The position numbers and the translations under genes were made by a program. DNA of 64,000 bases from the NCBI RefSeq assembly GCF_000181495.1, contig NZ_ABCF01000001.1, positions 558,001-622,000 of the forward strand, given 5' to 3'. The DNA comes from Bacillus sp. SG-1 (GTDB lineage Bacteria > Bacillota > Bacilli > Bacillales > Bacillaceae_B). The first letter of the stretch is position 1, and every line of letters starts with the position of its first letter. The notes under the pieces were generated by a model. It was not told the DNA's origin and ran no database searches. It saw nothing but the letters and a program-made list of their open reading frames with translations. This document shows positions 8,948 through 17,615 of this stretch, one piece after another.

Positions 8948-9148
8948 ATGGTTATTCAATCCAATATGTCACCAGCAGCCATTGTGGATGCTTGGGAAGA
9001 TACAGAACCTGTATTTGTTAAATATGGTGTGCCCATTACTGAGGAAAAGCTTGAATCATTAGTAGGAAGTGAACGTTTATCTGAGATCCTGCATGAATTG
9101 AATGCTGTTGTGGGCAGTTCTGGGGCAACTTGTGTAGAAGGCGGCTGA
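8948..9148 (+). CDS. Small ScdA_N/DUF1858-like protein
   Basis: A 66-aa protein with an excellent AAGGAGGCGGG SD. VDAWEDTEPVFVKYGVPITEEKLESL followed by ILHELNAVV matches the ScdA N-terminal (DUF542) / DUF1858 type small helical domain, often linked to iron-sulfur repair proteins. A single Cys sits near the C-terminus (ATCVEGG). The earlier in-frame start at 8915 is rejected because the SD lies inside it. Confidence 0.55.
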   Translation: MVIQSNMSPAAIVDAWEDTEPVFVKYGVPITEEKLESLVGSERLSEILHELNAVVGSSGATCVEGG

Positions 9149-9272
9149 CAAGTCTTTTCAAAAAAGGAGTAGGCTACTTCTTTAGTTATATATAAGATAA
9201 TTTAGTATGTGGATCTTGATACACATGCTTAGTGAATGAAGGCCAGGGAAAAGGAAACTTTTCTCCTGGCCG

Positions 9273-9659
9273 TTATTCTTTATATCTAATAAACTCAAAA
9301 TTAGCGGTCGGGACTTCTTTAATGACATTTCCGTTCGCGTTCCGATAAATTTCAAACTCACGATAGATCTCAACGATATACCCATTGTCCTCAAATTTTG
9401 CATCGAAAAAATAGTCCAACTCCGCTGGTAACACCTCTGCCTGTTTGGATGAAGGGGCGTCATTATTCTTAAACATCTCTCCTAGATCTGCAGGCACCAA
9501 AAGGGGTGACTCCTCAGAATCAGCAGCTTCCTCTGCAGAAGAGCTGGATATAGTTGAAGAAACTTCTTCGACCTGTTCACCCAAGCCGTTAAGAATAAAG
9601 ACCGCTCCGACTGACATGATGATGGCGGTTGATAGTATAAATTGTTTCAATGGTTTCAT
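9273..9659 (-). CDS. Secreted/anchored protein, unknown
   Basis: A 128-aa protein with an N-terminal signal-anchor (about residues 8-26), a Ser/Glu-rich linker (residues 30-60) and a small C-terminal domain (YFFDAKFEDNGYIVEIYREFEIYRNA). A GGCCAGG..CCTGGCC hairpin at about 9241-9271 ends the transcript. No domain was recognised. Confidence 0.65.
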   Translation of the reverse strand: MKPLKQFILSTAIIMSVGAVFILNGLGEQVEEVSSTISSSSAEEAADSEESPLLVPADLGEMFKNNDAPSSKQAEVLPAELDYFFDAKFEDNGYIVEIYREFEIYRNANGNVIKEVPTANFEFIRYKE

Positions 9660-9767
9660 CTCCCATTCGTATTCTACTTTACCTTATGGTTTGTCCCTCG
9701 GAAAAATGACTACTATCACAAAAAGGACTTCATCCTACTGATGAAAGTCCTTAAGTGAGTTACTATG

Positions 9768-10034
9768 TTAAAAATTAGCCATGCCAATAATAAATAACAG
9801 GACTACAGCTACATAACCAACAGGCAATAAAATTAAAATAGTGGCGGATGCCTTTCTCCAAAAACCATTCACACTGTTCCATGAGAAATATACAGCAAGT
9901 GCATAACTTAAGCCCATAATCAAGAAAGACAAGTTGCCGCTGACATTTCCATCGATGGAATCTAAAAACAAATAGGCAGCCAGCAAAACCATAATAGATA
10001 ACATTCCAGCGTATTGTTTCAATCGATTCTCCAC
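9768..10034 (-). CDS. Small three-helix membrane protein
   Basis: An 88-aa protein with three hydrophobic segments (about 8-24, 31-50, 60-82). An AAGGACTTCATC..GATGAAAGTCCTT hairpin at 9721-9752 serves as terminator. The upstream GGTGGAGAATCG provides an SD. Unknown family. Confidence 0.6.
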   Translation of the reverse strand: MENRLKQYAGMLSIMVLLAAYLFLDSIDGNVSGNLSFLIMGLSYALAVYFSWNSVNGFWRKASATILILLPVGYVAVVLLFIIGMANF

Positions 10035-10111
10035 CTTGAATGCTAATAGCTAGGGCATTTTAAAATTTCACTCTCTATAACCAAAGAAGCACTGGAAACC
10101 GCATTTTTAAG

Positions 10112-10360
10112 CTAGAAATGGATTTTAGCTAATTCTTTGATGGCATTTACCAATTCATCTGTATTTCCTTCATATAAATGAAAGTTAAGGGAAGCACGCA
10201 GTTTATCAAACTGAATACTTAGATCATCTTCCTGATTGAATTCCGCAGACCAATGAATGGCAGGGATGGAAACAATAAATCGCTTATCAGGTGTCAGATG
10301 TAAAAATACTTCCGCAGTTTTGTTTCCAGATAAATTAATTTTTTCGTAGGATGTTATCAT
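10112..10360 (-). CDS. Small soluble protein, unknown
   Basis: An 82-aa protein of mixed beta/alpha character with the pattern KTAEVFLHLTPDKRFIVSIP, then a C-terminal helix. It may be a fold that dimerises, but no family was recognised. It is preceded by an AAGCGAGTGAT SD on the minus strand. Confidence 0.55.
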   Translation of the reverse strand: MITSYEKINLSGNKTAEVFLHLTPDKRFIVSIPAIHWSAEFNQEDDLSIQFDKLRASLNFHLYEGNTDELVNAIKELAKIHF

Positions 10361-10526
10361 GATATCACTCGCTTCGATATATATAGTTACTCAATTATAT
10401 CATTATCTATCTCAGGATTACCTTTAATTGGTCCTGAAATTGTTCATGCAGGTACTTATGAACTAAAATAGAGTATAAATAACTTCCCACATGTAAAACT
10501 ACCTAGTAAAACAAGGTGGGATTAGT

Positions 10527-11015
10527 TTGATAAGTAAAATAGTACTTTGGATAATCCTAATTGCTCCATGGTTCACATTATTTTTATTAACGAGGGAAGA
10601 TGTTAAGCGCTTTATGCCTGTTGGGATATTAGCTTCCTTTTTAATGATTCTTTACAACTTAATAGCTCACAATCAAAATCACTGGGTAATTAAAGTAGCA
10701 ATAATACCACTGTTAAAGCCTACATTTGCGTCAGGTATACTGGGAGCTTTTTTGGTTGTAACCATATGGATTTTTTACTTTACATACGGAAAGTTCTGGA
10801 TTTACTTGGCAACTAATATTGTAGCGGATTTTATGTTCGCTGTTTTTCCATTGCACTATTTGCTTCAAGAAAAATTAGGGATATATCAATTAGTTGATAT
10901 TACTCCTTGGCGGCGTTTTGGTTTATTCGTCGTCCTTTCAATTGTTATTTATGGATATCATTTTTGGCTGGATGAAGTGCTAAAGCCTTCTGCTAAAGAA
11001 AGAGTACAAGCATAA
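10527..11015 (+). CDS. Integral membrane protein, unknown
   Basis: A 162-aa protein with five hydrophobic segments. TTG start behind AAGGTGGG. The pattern (TREDVKRFMPVGILASF, then short loops, then a C-terminal WLDEVLKP) is reminiscent of CBO0543-like membrane proteins elsewhere in the window. It is followed by a perfect terminator. Confidence 0.6.
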   Translation: MISKIVLWIILIAPWFTLFLLTREDVKRFMPVGILASFLMILYNLIAHNQNHWVIKVAIIPLLKPTFASGILGAFLVVTIWIFYFTYGKFWIYLATNIVADFMFAVFPLHYLLQEKLGIYQLVDITPWRRFGLFVVLSIVIYGYHFWLDEVLKPSAKERVQA

Positions 11016-11121
11016 TATTTTTTACTATTGGCATAGACAATGTATACACCCATAGTATAGCTGGAAATGAATTTGATTGCTTTGCCAGAGTTTACAATAG
11101 GTTATGTAAAATATATGGTCA

Positions 11122-11149
11122 AAAACGCTCAAATTTCTGAGCGTTTTAT
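11122..11149 (+). terminator. Intrinsic terminator, bidirectional
   Basis: AAAACGCTCA pairs perfectly with TGAGCGTTTT around AATTTC. Confidence 0.75.
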
Positions 11150-11320
11150 ATTGCCTTTTGTGGTGGCATGTTTTTTTCCGGATGAGTATATCTCTAACAA
11201 ATGAGTTTGGAACTTCCCTTTTCATTTTGCTTAACCTTTCCTTTTATGGAATAATGTAGAGATGCAGATGGAACTGAGATTCATCATAAATATCCATCTG
11301 TTTTGCTGGAGGAATTATAG

Positions 11321-12463
11321 TTGAATGAAAGTATTAATAGTAAAAAGAACTTATCTTTTAAACAGCTCTTGGCTTTTGCTTTTCTGGCCATCTGCTGTAT
11401 AGGATCTATCTTCTTTGTCTTTCACAATCAGGAATTTTATGACCGACCGATTGCCGAGGTAGTCAGTAGCACGATTGTTCAGGAGACGGAAGCAGAGGAT
11501 ATGAACGGGAATAAAGATGCCTTGTTTGTACAGGAAATCGCAGGCGAAATAAAGAATGGGGAGTTTGAAGGTAAGAAGATAAGGTTGACGAATGAATTTT
11601 CTTCTTCCGGAGCCTATGATCAGAAATATCAAACAGGAAACGAGTTGTTTGTGTCGTTTGATAAGGATTCTTTAGAGACAGGGGAGGAATTGCGCGGGAC
11701 GATTCAAGATGTAAAGCGCGATCAGTACTTAATGATCATTGCATGGGTCTTTATCCTGCTATTACTGTTCGTGGGAAAGAAACAGGGGTTATTTTCCCTT
11801 TTCAGTCTGGCAATCAACGCGTTGATATTATCCTATGCCTTGGACATTTACGTGAGTTCCGGGGATGTCAGTCTTATAGTGGTATGCAGTGCTGCCGTTA
11901 TTTTATTTACGGGGATATCCCTTTTACTTGTAAACGGTTTTAATGAAAAAACATACGCAGCGGTGGTGGCTACCCTCATTGTGACATTCGCGACGCTGCT
12001 CATCAGTTATATTGTAGTGGAAGCGAGTGCAGGTAAAGGACTGCACTACGAGGAGATGCAATTTCTAACCCGTCCGTATAAAGTCGTTTTCATGGCTGGG
12101 ATTTTGGTTGGATGCCTCGGGGCTGTGATGGATGTCGCGATCACATTATCATCGTCGATTTTCGGACTGTATGAAAAAAATCATACCATCTCGATTGAAG
12201 CACTGAAAAAATCAGGTTTTGATATAGGCAAAGACATCATGGGGACTATGACGAACATCTTGTTCTTCGTTTATATCAGCGGGGCGATCCCTATGCTCAT
12301 ATTGTTTTTCAAAAATGCGTCGCCGCTTGGGTTCACACTCTCCTTGAACTTGTCACTCGAGGTGGCAAGGGCGTTGACGGGCGGCATCGGAATCGTACTG
12401 ACAATTCCAATCGGCATCTACACTTCCATTTTCTTTATTAATCGAAAGAGGGCCAAGATATGA
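11321..12463 (+). CDS. YibE/F-family membrane protein (first of pair)
   Basis: A 380-aa protein: one N-terminal TM, an extracytoplasmic beta domain (about residues 40-130, with VVSSTIVQETEAED and KIRLTNEFSSSGAYDQKYQTG) and then about seven TM helices. This is the YibE/F family layout. The DVAITLSSSIF and SGFDIGKDIMGTMTNILFF stretches are family hallmarks. TTG start behind GGAGGA. The stop overlaps the start of the second YibE/F gene by 4 bp. Function is unknown. It presumably acts as a transporter or channel pair. Confidence 0.85.
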   Translation: MNESINSKKNLSFKQLLAFAFLAICCIGSIFFVFHNQEFYDRPIAEVVSSTIVQETEAEDMNGNKDALFVQEIAGEIKNGEFEGKKIRLTNEFSSSGAYDQKYQTGNELFVSFDKDSLETGEELRGTIQDVKRDQYLMIIAWVFILLLLFVGKKQGLFSLFSLAINALILSYALDIYVSSGDVSLIVVCSAAVILFTGISLLLVNGFNEKTYAAVVATLIVTFATLLISYIVVEASAGKGLHYEEMQFLTRPYKVVFMAGILVGCLGAVMDVAITLSSSIFGLYEKNHTISIEALKKSGFDIGKDIMGTMTNILFFVYISGAIPMLILFFKNASPLGFTLSLNLSLEVARALTGGIGIVLTIPIGIYTSIFFINRKRAKI

Positions 12464-13233
12464 CGGTACAATGGATTCTTGCTATTATCCTACTGATTCT
12501 GATGGTCTCTGTCGGCGGTAAAAAAGGGGCCAGATCATTCATTGCCTTATTTCTGAATTTCGGGGTGTTCCTGTTCGTGCTTCTTTTTATGAATGATCCA
12601 GATATCAACCCTATTATTCTCACGCTCATCGCATGTATCCTGATCAGCTGCATTTCGCTGTTTTATATCAGTGAGTACAATATTAAAACCTTAACGGCTT
12701 TTATTTCAACAATTGTGACGACAGCCGTGCTGCTTTTCTTTATTTTAATGCTGACTGAGATCTCCATGATTCAGGGATTCAGTGAGGAAGAGATTGAAGA
12801 AATCGGTGCATTCTCTCTGTTTGTCGGAGTTGATTTCGTGAAAATCGGAGCTTCCATGATTCTGATGAGTACGATCGGCGCTATCATCGATTTATCCATT
12901 TCCATTTCATCACCGATGAAGGAAATACACTTTCACCATCCGGACATCAGCCGGAAGGATTTATTCAGAAGTGGAATAGCGCTGGGGAGAGATATACTGG
13001 GCACCAGCACCAACACGCTGTTCTTTGCCTTCTTCGGAGGGTACATGGCGCTTCTCATATGGTTCAAAGATCTTTCTTATTCCCTTGGTGAAATCGTGAA
13101 TTCCAAAGTATTCAGTTCGGAAATGATCTTCATCGGTTCGGCCGGAATCGGCGTGGCTCTTGCCATTCCAATCACCGCCTGGATCACTGCTTATTTTTTG
13201 ATGAGGAAGAGGGATAAGCGTATCGAAGGCTAG
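12460..13233 (+). CDS. YibE/F-family membrane protein (second of pair)
   Basis: A 257-aa protein with about seven TM helices, lacking the extracytoplasmic domain of its partner. It shares with it the IDLSISISSPM and GIALGRDILGTSTNTLFFAF motifs, so the two look like an ancient duplication. It starts within the end of the upstream gene (ATGA overlap), which implies coupled translation. A strong terminator follows at 13277-13310. Confidence 0.85.
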   Translation: MTVQWILAIILLILMVSVGGKKGARSFIALFLNFGVFLFVLLFMNDPDINPIILTLIACILISCISLFYISEYNIKTLTAFISTIVTTAVLLFFILMLTEISMIQGFSEEEIEEIGAFSLFVGVDFVKIGASMILMSTIGAIIDLSISISSPMKEIHFHHPDISRKDLFRSGIALGRDILGTSTNTLFFAFFGGYMALLIWFKDLSYSLGEIVNSKVFSSEMIFIGSAGIGVALAIPITAWITAYFLMRKRDKRIEG

Positions 13234-13276
13234 AGGATGGGGGGCGACGCCTGTATGCCTATCATAAAAATCATAA

Positions 13277-13310
13277 AAAAGAACAGCAGGGCGATTCCTG
13301 CTGTTCTTTC
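13277..13310 (+). terminator. Strong terminator of the YibE/F operon
   Basis: AAAAGAACAGCAGG pairs with CCTGCTGTTCTTTC around GCGATT. It also lies at the end of the convergent LysM gene, so it may work in both directions. Confidence 0.85.
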
Positions 13311-13355
13311 ATTTAAATTAAAGTATTCATAGCTCATTCTGTCTTAGGAATAGAA

Positions 13356-14072
13356 TTACTTACCTTGATATTGGTTCATCATGTCGTCGTCTTCTTCAAC
13401 ATCATTTTGGTCTACAGAAGTTTCTGCTTCTTCCGATTGATTTTCATCCGAAATATTCTCTTCAGTATTACTTTCTTCATTAGTATTTACATCAGCATTT
13501 TCTTGGATAGCGTCATTTTCATTCGTGGAATTCTCTGTTTCATCAGCGTTGTTTTCGCTGGTGCTATCTTCATTTGAATTATTTTCTTCTACTGAATCTT
13601 GATCCGCACTATTATCTTCTGAAGTATTAACATCAACATTGCTATCTTGCGGATTATTCGCCGTTTGGTTTTCATCCTCGAGAGCAATGACCAGTTCATC
13701 ATTGCCGTTACCGATGACAATACCATCACCCGGTAAAAGAAGATAAGGATCGATGCCAGGGTTCATAGTAATGAGGTCATCAACAGTGGTGTCGTTGTCA
13801 GCCGCAATGGTTTCTAATGTGTCTCCATTTCCAACAACGTGAACATCTTCACTTGTATCAACATCAAGAATTTCTCCAATAGGAAGGGCGAGTGGATCAA
13901 AATCATTATTCGCTTCCATCAAATCATTCACATCGACGTTATACTCTGAAGCAATTCCCCAGATTGTGTCACCTTCTTTAATGACAACTTCATCCGCGCT
14001 GGCTGTTGCACTTCCACCGAACATTACACCTGCGGTAAGAGCGATAGTTGAAAGTTTTTTTGTGTTATTCAT
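13356..14072 (-). CDS. Secreted LysM protein with acidic low-complexity tail
   Basis: A 238-aa protein: signal peptide (cleavage near TASADE), two LysM modules (about residues 30-72 and 76-120, KEGDTIWGIASEYNV and GNGDTLETIAADNDT) and then about 110 residues of Asn/Asp/Glu/Ser/Thr low complexity. LysM binds peptidoglycan. No catalytic domain follows, so it is a wall-associated protein rather than a hydrolase. The tail resembles an intrinsically disordered spacer. SD is AGGAGG. A perfect inverted repeat lies upstream at 14121-14146. Confidence 0.85.
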   Translation of the reverse strand: MNNTKKLSTIALTAGVMFGGSATASADEVVIKEGDTIWGIASEYNVDVNDLMEANNDFDPLALPIGEILDVDTSEDVHVVGNGDTLETIAADNDTTVDDLITMNPGIDPYLLLPGDGIVIGNGNDELVIALEDENQTANNPQDSNVDVNTSEDNSADQDSVEENNSNEDSTSENNADETENSTNENDAIQENADVNTNEESNTEENISDENQSEEAETSVDQNDVEEDDDMMNQYQGK

Positions 14073-14120
14073 CTTAACTCCTCCTAGTAATATTTTGGTG
14101 TTCTATTATTTTGTTATCCT

Positions 14121-14146
14121 AAATAATGTCCTCTAAAACATTATTT
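14121..14146. promoter_or_regulatory. Perfect inverted repeat between divergent genes
   Basis: AAATAATGT (14121-14129) and ACATTATTT (14138-14146) are separated by 8 nt. They lie between the divergent LysM gene and the 14224 gene, about 50 bp upstream of the LysM start. It is a candidate operator. No known regulator is named by this motif. Confidence 0.45.
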
Positions 14147-14223
14147 AATGCCAGGAGTCAGGTATAATCTTCTTCACAACAACAAAAGGTAATATCAGTG
14201 AAAATTGGCAGGAGGTATAAAGG

Positions 14224-14415
14224 ATGAATTTCACCAAAGAAGACCAGGCAATCATCGAGCAGGCCTTAAAAACAGCATGTGCCAATACGAAGGACCATCA
14301 CGCAGTCTTTCAATATCAAAAGGTGCTACAGAAATTCCAAGGCAACAGTGAAATGGAAGTATCGGCAAATCAGGACGGTTTTCGTTATGACTACGATGAT
14401 GCTTCGGATGTTTGA
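14224..14415 (+). CDS. Small soluble protein, unknown
   Basis: A 63-aa mostly helical protein (residues 5-40) with an acidic, Tyr/Asp-containing tail. SD GGAGG at spacing 7. Family not recognised. Confidence 0.6.
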   Translation: MNFTKEDQAIIEQALKTACANTKDHHAVFQYQKVLQKFQGNSEMEVSANQDGFRYDYDDASDV

Positions 14416-14760
14416 CTAATAGTTAATTGTTAGAATGGTGTTCTGAGGGTTATAGCACACGGAAGAAGAATGCCGATGATTTTGGCATTCTTTATTTTCG
14501 TCCAGGTAGATTTTTTCAGCTGAATAGGGAGCATCAAACTGGAATATATATGGTAAAATAAATACAGAATCTTCTATAAAATGCAGGGAGGAAAAGGAGA
14601 AATTTATAGGGATGGTTAAAGATTTCAAACACATGGTTTAAGTTTAGGAATATAGACGGCTGTGCTTGATAGTGGTGAAGAATTGCAATATCTTATAAAA
14701 GTTGAGAATAAGGTTTGAAATGGATATTTTTTCTGGTGGAATGGACGTTCAGGGAACAAC
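14416..14760. other. Intergenic region without a supported gene
   Basis: About 345 bp. A reverse-strand open frame at 14416-14634 has no SD and looks like chance. Nothing else was seen. Confidence 0.5.
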
Positions 14761-14790
14761 AAAAAAACGGTCAGCGGCACTGACCGTTTT
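14761..14790 (-). terminator. Terminator of the 14807 gene
   Basis: AAAACGGTCAG pairs with CTGACCGTTTT. On the minus strand it runs into TTTTTTTG. An almost identical stem (AAAACGGTCAG) ends the paralog at 38950. Confidence 0.85.
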
Positions 14791-14806
14791 GGGGTTTAAA
14801 AATGCC

Positions 14807-15106
14807 TCAGTTATTTTCATTCTCTTCTTCTTTCAACTTTTCTATTTCCATATGAGTCTGCGGAAAACCGTTTGCCTGCCATTCTTCGCGGTAGGTATGG
14901 TCCAGTTCAGACAGTCCTTTCTCAGCGTCTGACTTGTCGGCATCGACACTTTCCATTTCGTCATATTTCGTGTTATTCATCAAGTCAACATCTTCGTCTA
15001 CTTCGAATTTGTCTTTCTTTTTTTTCTTGTAAACCGCAGTGGCCAGTGCAGCTCCTCCGGCGGAAACGGCAGATCCAATAATAACGTTCTTAGTCATTTT
15101 TTTCAT
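14807..15106 (-). CDS. Small membrane-anchored protein, paralog of 38950-39249
   Basis: A 99-aa protein: basic start, one Ala/Gly-rich helix (NVIIGSAVSAGGAALATAVYKKKKK), an acidic linker and a C-terminal motif YREEWQANGFPQTHMEIEKL. A second copy of the same length is encoded at 38950-39249. ATG at 15106 follows GGAGGGTTACTG. The conserved C-terminal motif probably makes a specific contact. No function is known to me. Confidence 0.75.
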   Translation of the reverse strand: MKKMTKNVIIGSAVSAGGAALATAVYKKKKKDKFEVDEDVDLMNNTKYDEMESVDADKSDAEKGLSELDHTYREEWQANGFPQTHMEIEKLKEEENENN

Positions 15107-15406
15107 CAGTAACCCTCCTATTGAATTATTCTCTACTACTCTATTACTTACCCTAAAGTTCGTATAGATAAAACGTAAAAATATGGAGGGAGTGTGTAAA
15201 GCGTTTGGGCACATCCCTCTACTATAAATTCAATTAAAACTACTGATGAAGAACTTCATTTTTGGTCTGCTTAAAAACTGTTAAAAAATTATATTATGAT
15301 ACCATTATAAACCTGAATATTCATTATAATATGTTTAAATGAAACTAATTACCCTTTGATTTCTTCTAATTCAAAGGTGATATTATTTTAAAGGAGAGGG
15401 ATTAAA
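15107..15406. other. Intergenic region with an imperfect hairpin
   Basis: About 300 bp. GAGGGAGTGTG and CACATCCCTC (about 15185-15222) form a bulged stem of about 10 bp between divergent genes. A TATTATGAT-like -10 lies about 100 bp before the next start. No RNA family was recognised. Confidence 0.35.
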
Positions 15407-15787
15407 TTGTTTCGAAGAATGGTGATTCTTATTGTATCTTTATCATTGTTAGCGGCCTGCAATTCTAGAGAAGTTACCTTTTCAGGATAAACAGATAACT
15501 GGAAGGCTGAATTGGAATTCATCCAAAATAGCGATACTTTTGAACGTCAGGATTTCTTGCTGAAATATAAAGGCGATGAAGTTGAGTCTGTTGGGGAGAT
15601 TGCCTATAGCGTTGACAGCATAGGCAGTGGTTTTGGCAGAGAGGGAGAATCATTGGCGGGTAATGGCACTATCAGAGATACCACGGAATCCAGAACAAGA
15701 AATGCGGAGATTCCTGAAGATACTGAAATTGAAGTCACAGTAGAATGGAATGATGTTTCTGAAACATTTACATTAACCAAGGAATAA
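15407..15787 (+). pseudogene. Lipoprotein gene interrupted by one in-frame UAA
   Basis: AAGGAGAGGG then TTG at 15407. The frame encodes a signal peptide with lipobox LLAAC (residues 14-18), then TTTTCAGGA followed by TAA at 15488-15490, after which the same frame continues unbroken as TDNWKAELEFIQNSDTFERQ to 15787. Total length would be 126 aa. GAA to TAA is the likely change. It lies first in a possible operon with the 15791 and 16216 genes (gaps of a few bp), so downstream expression may be affected. The family is not recognised beyond lipoprotein. Confidence 0.75.
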
Positions 15788-15790
15788 AGG

Positions 15791-16198
15791 GTGCTCATAG
15801 AGGGGGATAAACATATCAAATTCAGCAAGGAAAGAACAGTAAAAGATTGGACCGTTTTCTTAGCGGCAGCATTGGTAATTGTAGGCATTGCTCTGTATTA
15901 TGTAGTTTTTTTCACCCCTAAAGATTCACTTGAGCTATATCAAACCATTTCAACTGCAGATGATTATAAAGATGTGCAGTCTTTGGTGTTAGAGGGGTAC
16001 GGAGAGAATTTTAAAGAAAAGGATTATATGTTTATGAAGGATACGTCCGCGAACAGTGTAAATCAATTTACCCTATTCCAATATGAAGAAAAATCTTATC
16101 TAATTATGACTACCCCGGGAACTGAACGATTAAAGGTGCTTAGAGTTGATGAGCTGCCTGAGGATATTAGAGAATACTTTCTTACATTAACTCGTTGA
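15791..16198 (+). CDS. Membrane-anchored protein, unknown
   Basis: About 127-135 aa: a cytoplasmic start, one TM (VFLAAALVIVGIALYYVVFF), then an extracytoplasmic domain of about 90 residues. The start is odd. GAGGGGGA at 15799-15806 is best spaced for an ATC at 15815, while the upstream GTG at 15791 lacks a good SD. This could be an ATG to ATC change. It is tightly linked to the damaged lipoprotein before it and the DUF4181 gene after it. Confidence 0.6.
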   Translation: MLIEGDKHIKFSKERTVKDWTVFLAAALVIVGIALYYVVFFTPKDSLELYQTISTADDYKDVQSLVLEGYGENFKEKDYMFMKDTSANSVNQFTLFQYEEKSYLIMTTPGTERLKVLRVDELPEDIREYFLTLTR

Positions 16199-16215
16199 AT
16201 TCAGGAGGGATAAAT

Positions 16216-16608
16216 GTGCTCTGGGTAAAATTTGGATTGTTTGTACTAATTGTGTTTGCCATAGTCTCAGCTGTTAAGTTCCTATTAAGAAAAACTTTCA
16301 AAATAGAGAAGGTTAAAAAGAATTTATTTTCCTATAATTATATTAATGATTCTCATCGTAAAGTTGATAAATGGGTGAGGATAGTAACTGCACCTACCCT
16401 AATGGTTATGGCATTACTGATAATCAATAAAGGTTTAATCAATCTATACTTAATCGCAGTCATAATACTATTCACATTAGACTATGGTGTAAGGGCATTT
16501 TTCGAGCTGAAATATAGTGAATTTCCAAAACAAGCGATATTAACGATAGCCGAAATGCTTCTGGTATTAACGGCATTCATAATTGTGGTTCAATACTGGA
16601 TTGCTTAG
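16216..16608 (+). CDS. DUF4181-family membrane protein
   Basis: A 130-aa protein. GTG at 16216 follows CAGGAGGG. One TM precedes a cytoplasmic loop containing YNYINDSHRKVDKWVRI, and three more TMs follow, with FTLDYGVRAFFELKYSEFP. This combination is characteristic of DUF4181 proteins of Bacillus. The role is unknown. Confidence 0.75.
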   Translation: MLWVKFGLFVLIVFAIVSAVKFLLRKTFKIEKVKKNLFSYNYINDSHRKVDKWVRIVTAPTLMVMALLIINKGLINLYLIAVIILFTLDYGVRAFFELKYSEFPKQAILTIAEMLLVLTAFIIVVQYWIA

Positions 16609-16684
16609 TTCTTTCTGCTGAAACACATTGCCCTGAAGATATATTTTAATGTGGTTTCCTGGAATAAAAGGAGAGAGCTTAAAC

Positions 16685-16927
16685 ATGATTAAAAAAATTA
16701 TAGATATTTTCATTATCATTGGAATTGGGTTAATGTTAATTCACTTCTTTGTTAAAGATTTTGAGATCCCCACCAATTTGATGCCTGTTTTTTTATCGGT
16801 ATTTTTTCTCCTGATAGGAATCGGAAAAGTACTGGATAGACAGGTTTGGCAAGGTTATTTCCTTATAGGCACCGCTGTTATTATGGGGTTGGTAATGATA
16901 AAAGCTTTATTCGAAAACTTGTTATAA
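16685..16927 (+). CDS. Small membrane protein, unknown
   Basis: An 80-aa protein with three hydrophobic helices. ATG at 16685 follows AAAGGAGAGA. It is close behind the DUF4181 gene. Family unknown. Confidence 0.6.
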   Translation: MIKKIIDIFIIIGIGLMLIHFFVKDFEIPTNLMPVFLSVFFLLIGIGKVLDRQVWQGYFLIGTAVIMGLVMIKALFENLL

Positions 16928-16990
16928 CTTCATGGGAAGGCTGTATTTCTTAGCAGGATCTTCTATAGATGCATTATTAGACTCATAGTA

Positions 16991-17022
16991 AGCAGCAACA
17001 AAGCTTAAGAAAAGAGTCTTTC
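16991..17022 (-). repeat. Fragment of the dispersed repeat
   Basis: AGCAGCAACAAAGCTTAAG and AAAAGAGTC, read in reverse, match the opening GGCTCTTTTC..TTTGTTGC of the element at 17-216. Only the first ~30 bp is recognisable. Confidence 0.45.
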
Positions 17023-17077
17023 AGAAGACACTTTTTACATAGTGGTACGTAAATAGGAAAAGGGCAGGTGAAAATAG

Positions 17078-17311
17078 GTGAAAAAATATGTAATATTTAT
17101 TATTAGTTTTATTTTGATGTATGTAATTGTACAAGTTTTAGCGGGCTGGGTTTTGACAGCACTTTATGCTCCTACTTTCCCTGCCAGCACCAGTGGATTA
17201 CCACAGGAAGTAGAGTTTGGACAAGTTACAACTATTGGATTCCTGTTGTCATTAATCGTTGCAACCTTAGCATTCTATTTCACTCAAAAATTCACACGCA
17301 CTAGCAAGTAG
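17078..17311 (+). CDS. Small membrane protein, unknown
   Basis: A 77-aa protein with two TM helices separated by a Pro/Ser-rich loop (APTFPASTSGLPQE). GTG start. SD GGGCAGGTG. Family not recognised. Confidence 0.6.
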   Translation: MKKYVIFIISFILMYVIVQVLAGWVLTALYAPTFPASTSGLPQEVEFGQVTTIGFLLSLIVATLAFYFTQKFTRTSK

Positions 17312-17320
17312 TGGTGCTGA

Positions 17321-17352
17321 TAAAGCTTGTCCTGGACTGGATAAGCTTTTTT
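17321..17352 (+). terminator. Intrinsic terminator
   Basis: AAAGCTTGTCC pairs with GGATAAGCTTT, followed by TTTTT. Confidence 0.8.
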
Positions 17353-17471
17353 ATATGGGCTGAGCTTTAAATAATTATATTTCAATAATAATAATTAAGG
17401 GATAGAGAGTTCTATTTAACTATCGGCAATGAAAATACAAACTTCAGGATTCTCTAATAAAATAAAAAAAT

Positions 17472-17502
17472 TTGCAATTTTCTAATAAGTTTGTTGTATA
17501 AT
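17472..17502 (+). promoter_or_regulatory. Putative sigma-A promoter of the symporter operon
   Basis: TTGCAA at 17472-17477 and TATAAT at 17497-17502 with a 19-bp spacer, about 115 bp upstream of the small subunit gene. The -10 is perfect and the spacer is long. Confidence 0.5.
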
Positions 17503-17574
17503 AGTCACATAAGACAGCTTTGTTATACATAACACACCAATTGGATAGGAGGTTGTTTTCTAACATAAAACGAT

Positions 17575-17588
17575 TGAGCGTTCGCTCA
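17575..17588. promoter_or_regulatory. Palindromic operator TGAGCG-TT-CGCTCA
   Basis: A 6+6 bp perfect palindrome with a 2-bp centre, directly upstream of the SD of the symporter operon and downstream of the promoter. Palindromes of this size are typical TetR-family operators. The cognate regulator is not identified in this window. Confidence 0.6.
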
Positions 17589-17615
17589 CAAAATTAAAAA
17601 GCTAGGAGGACTAGT

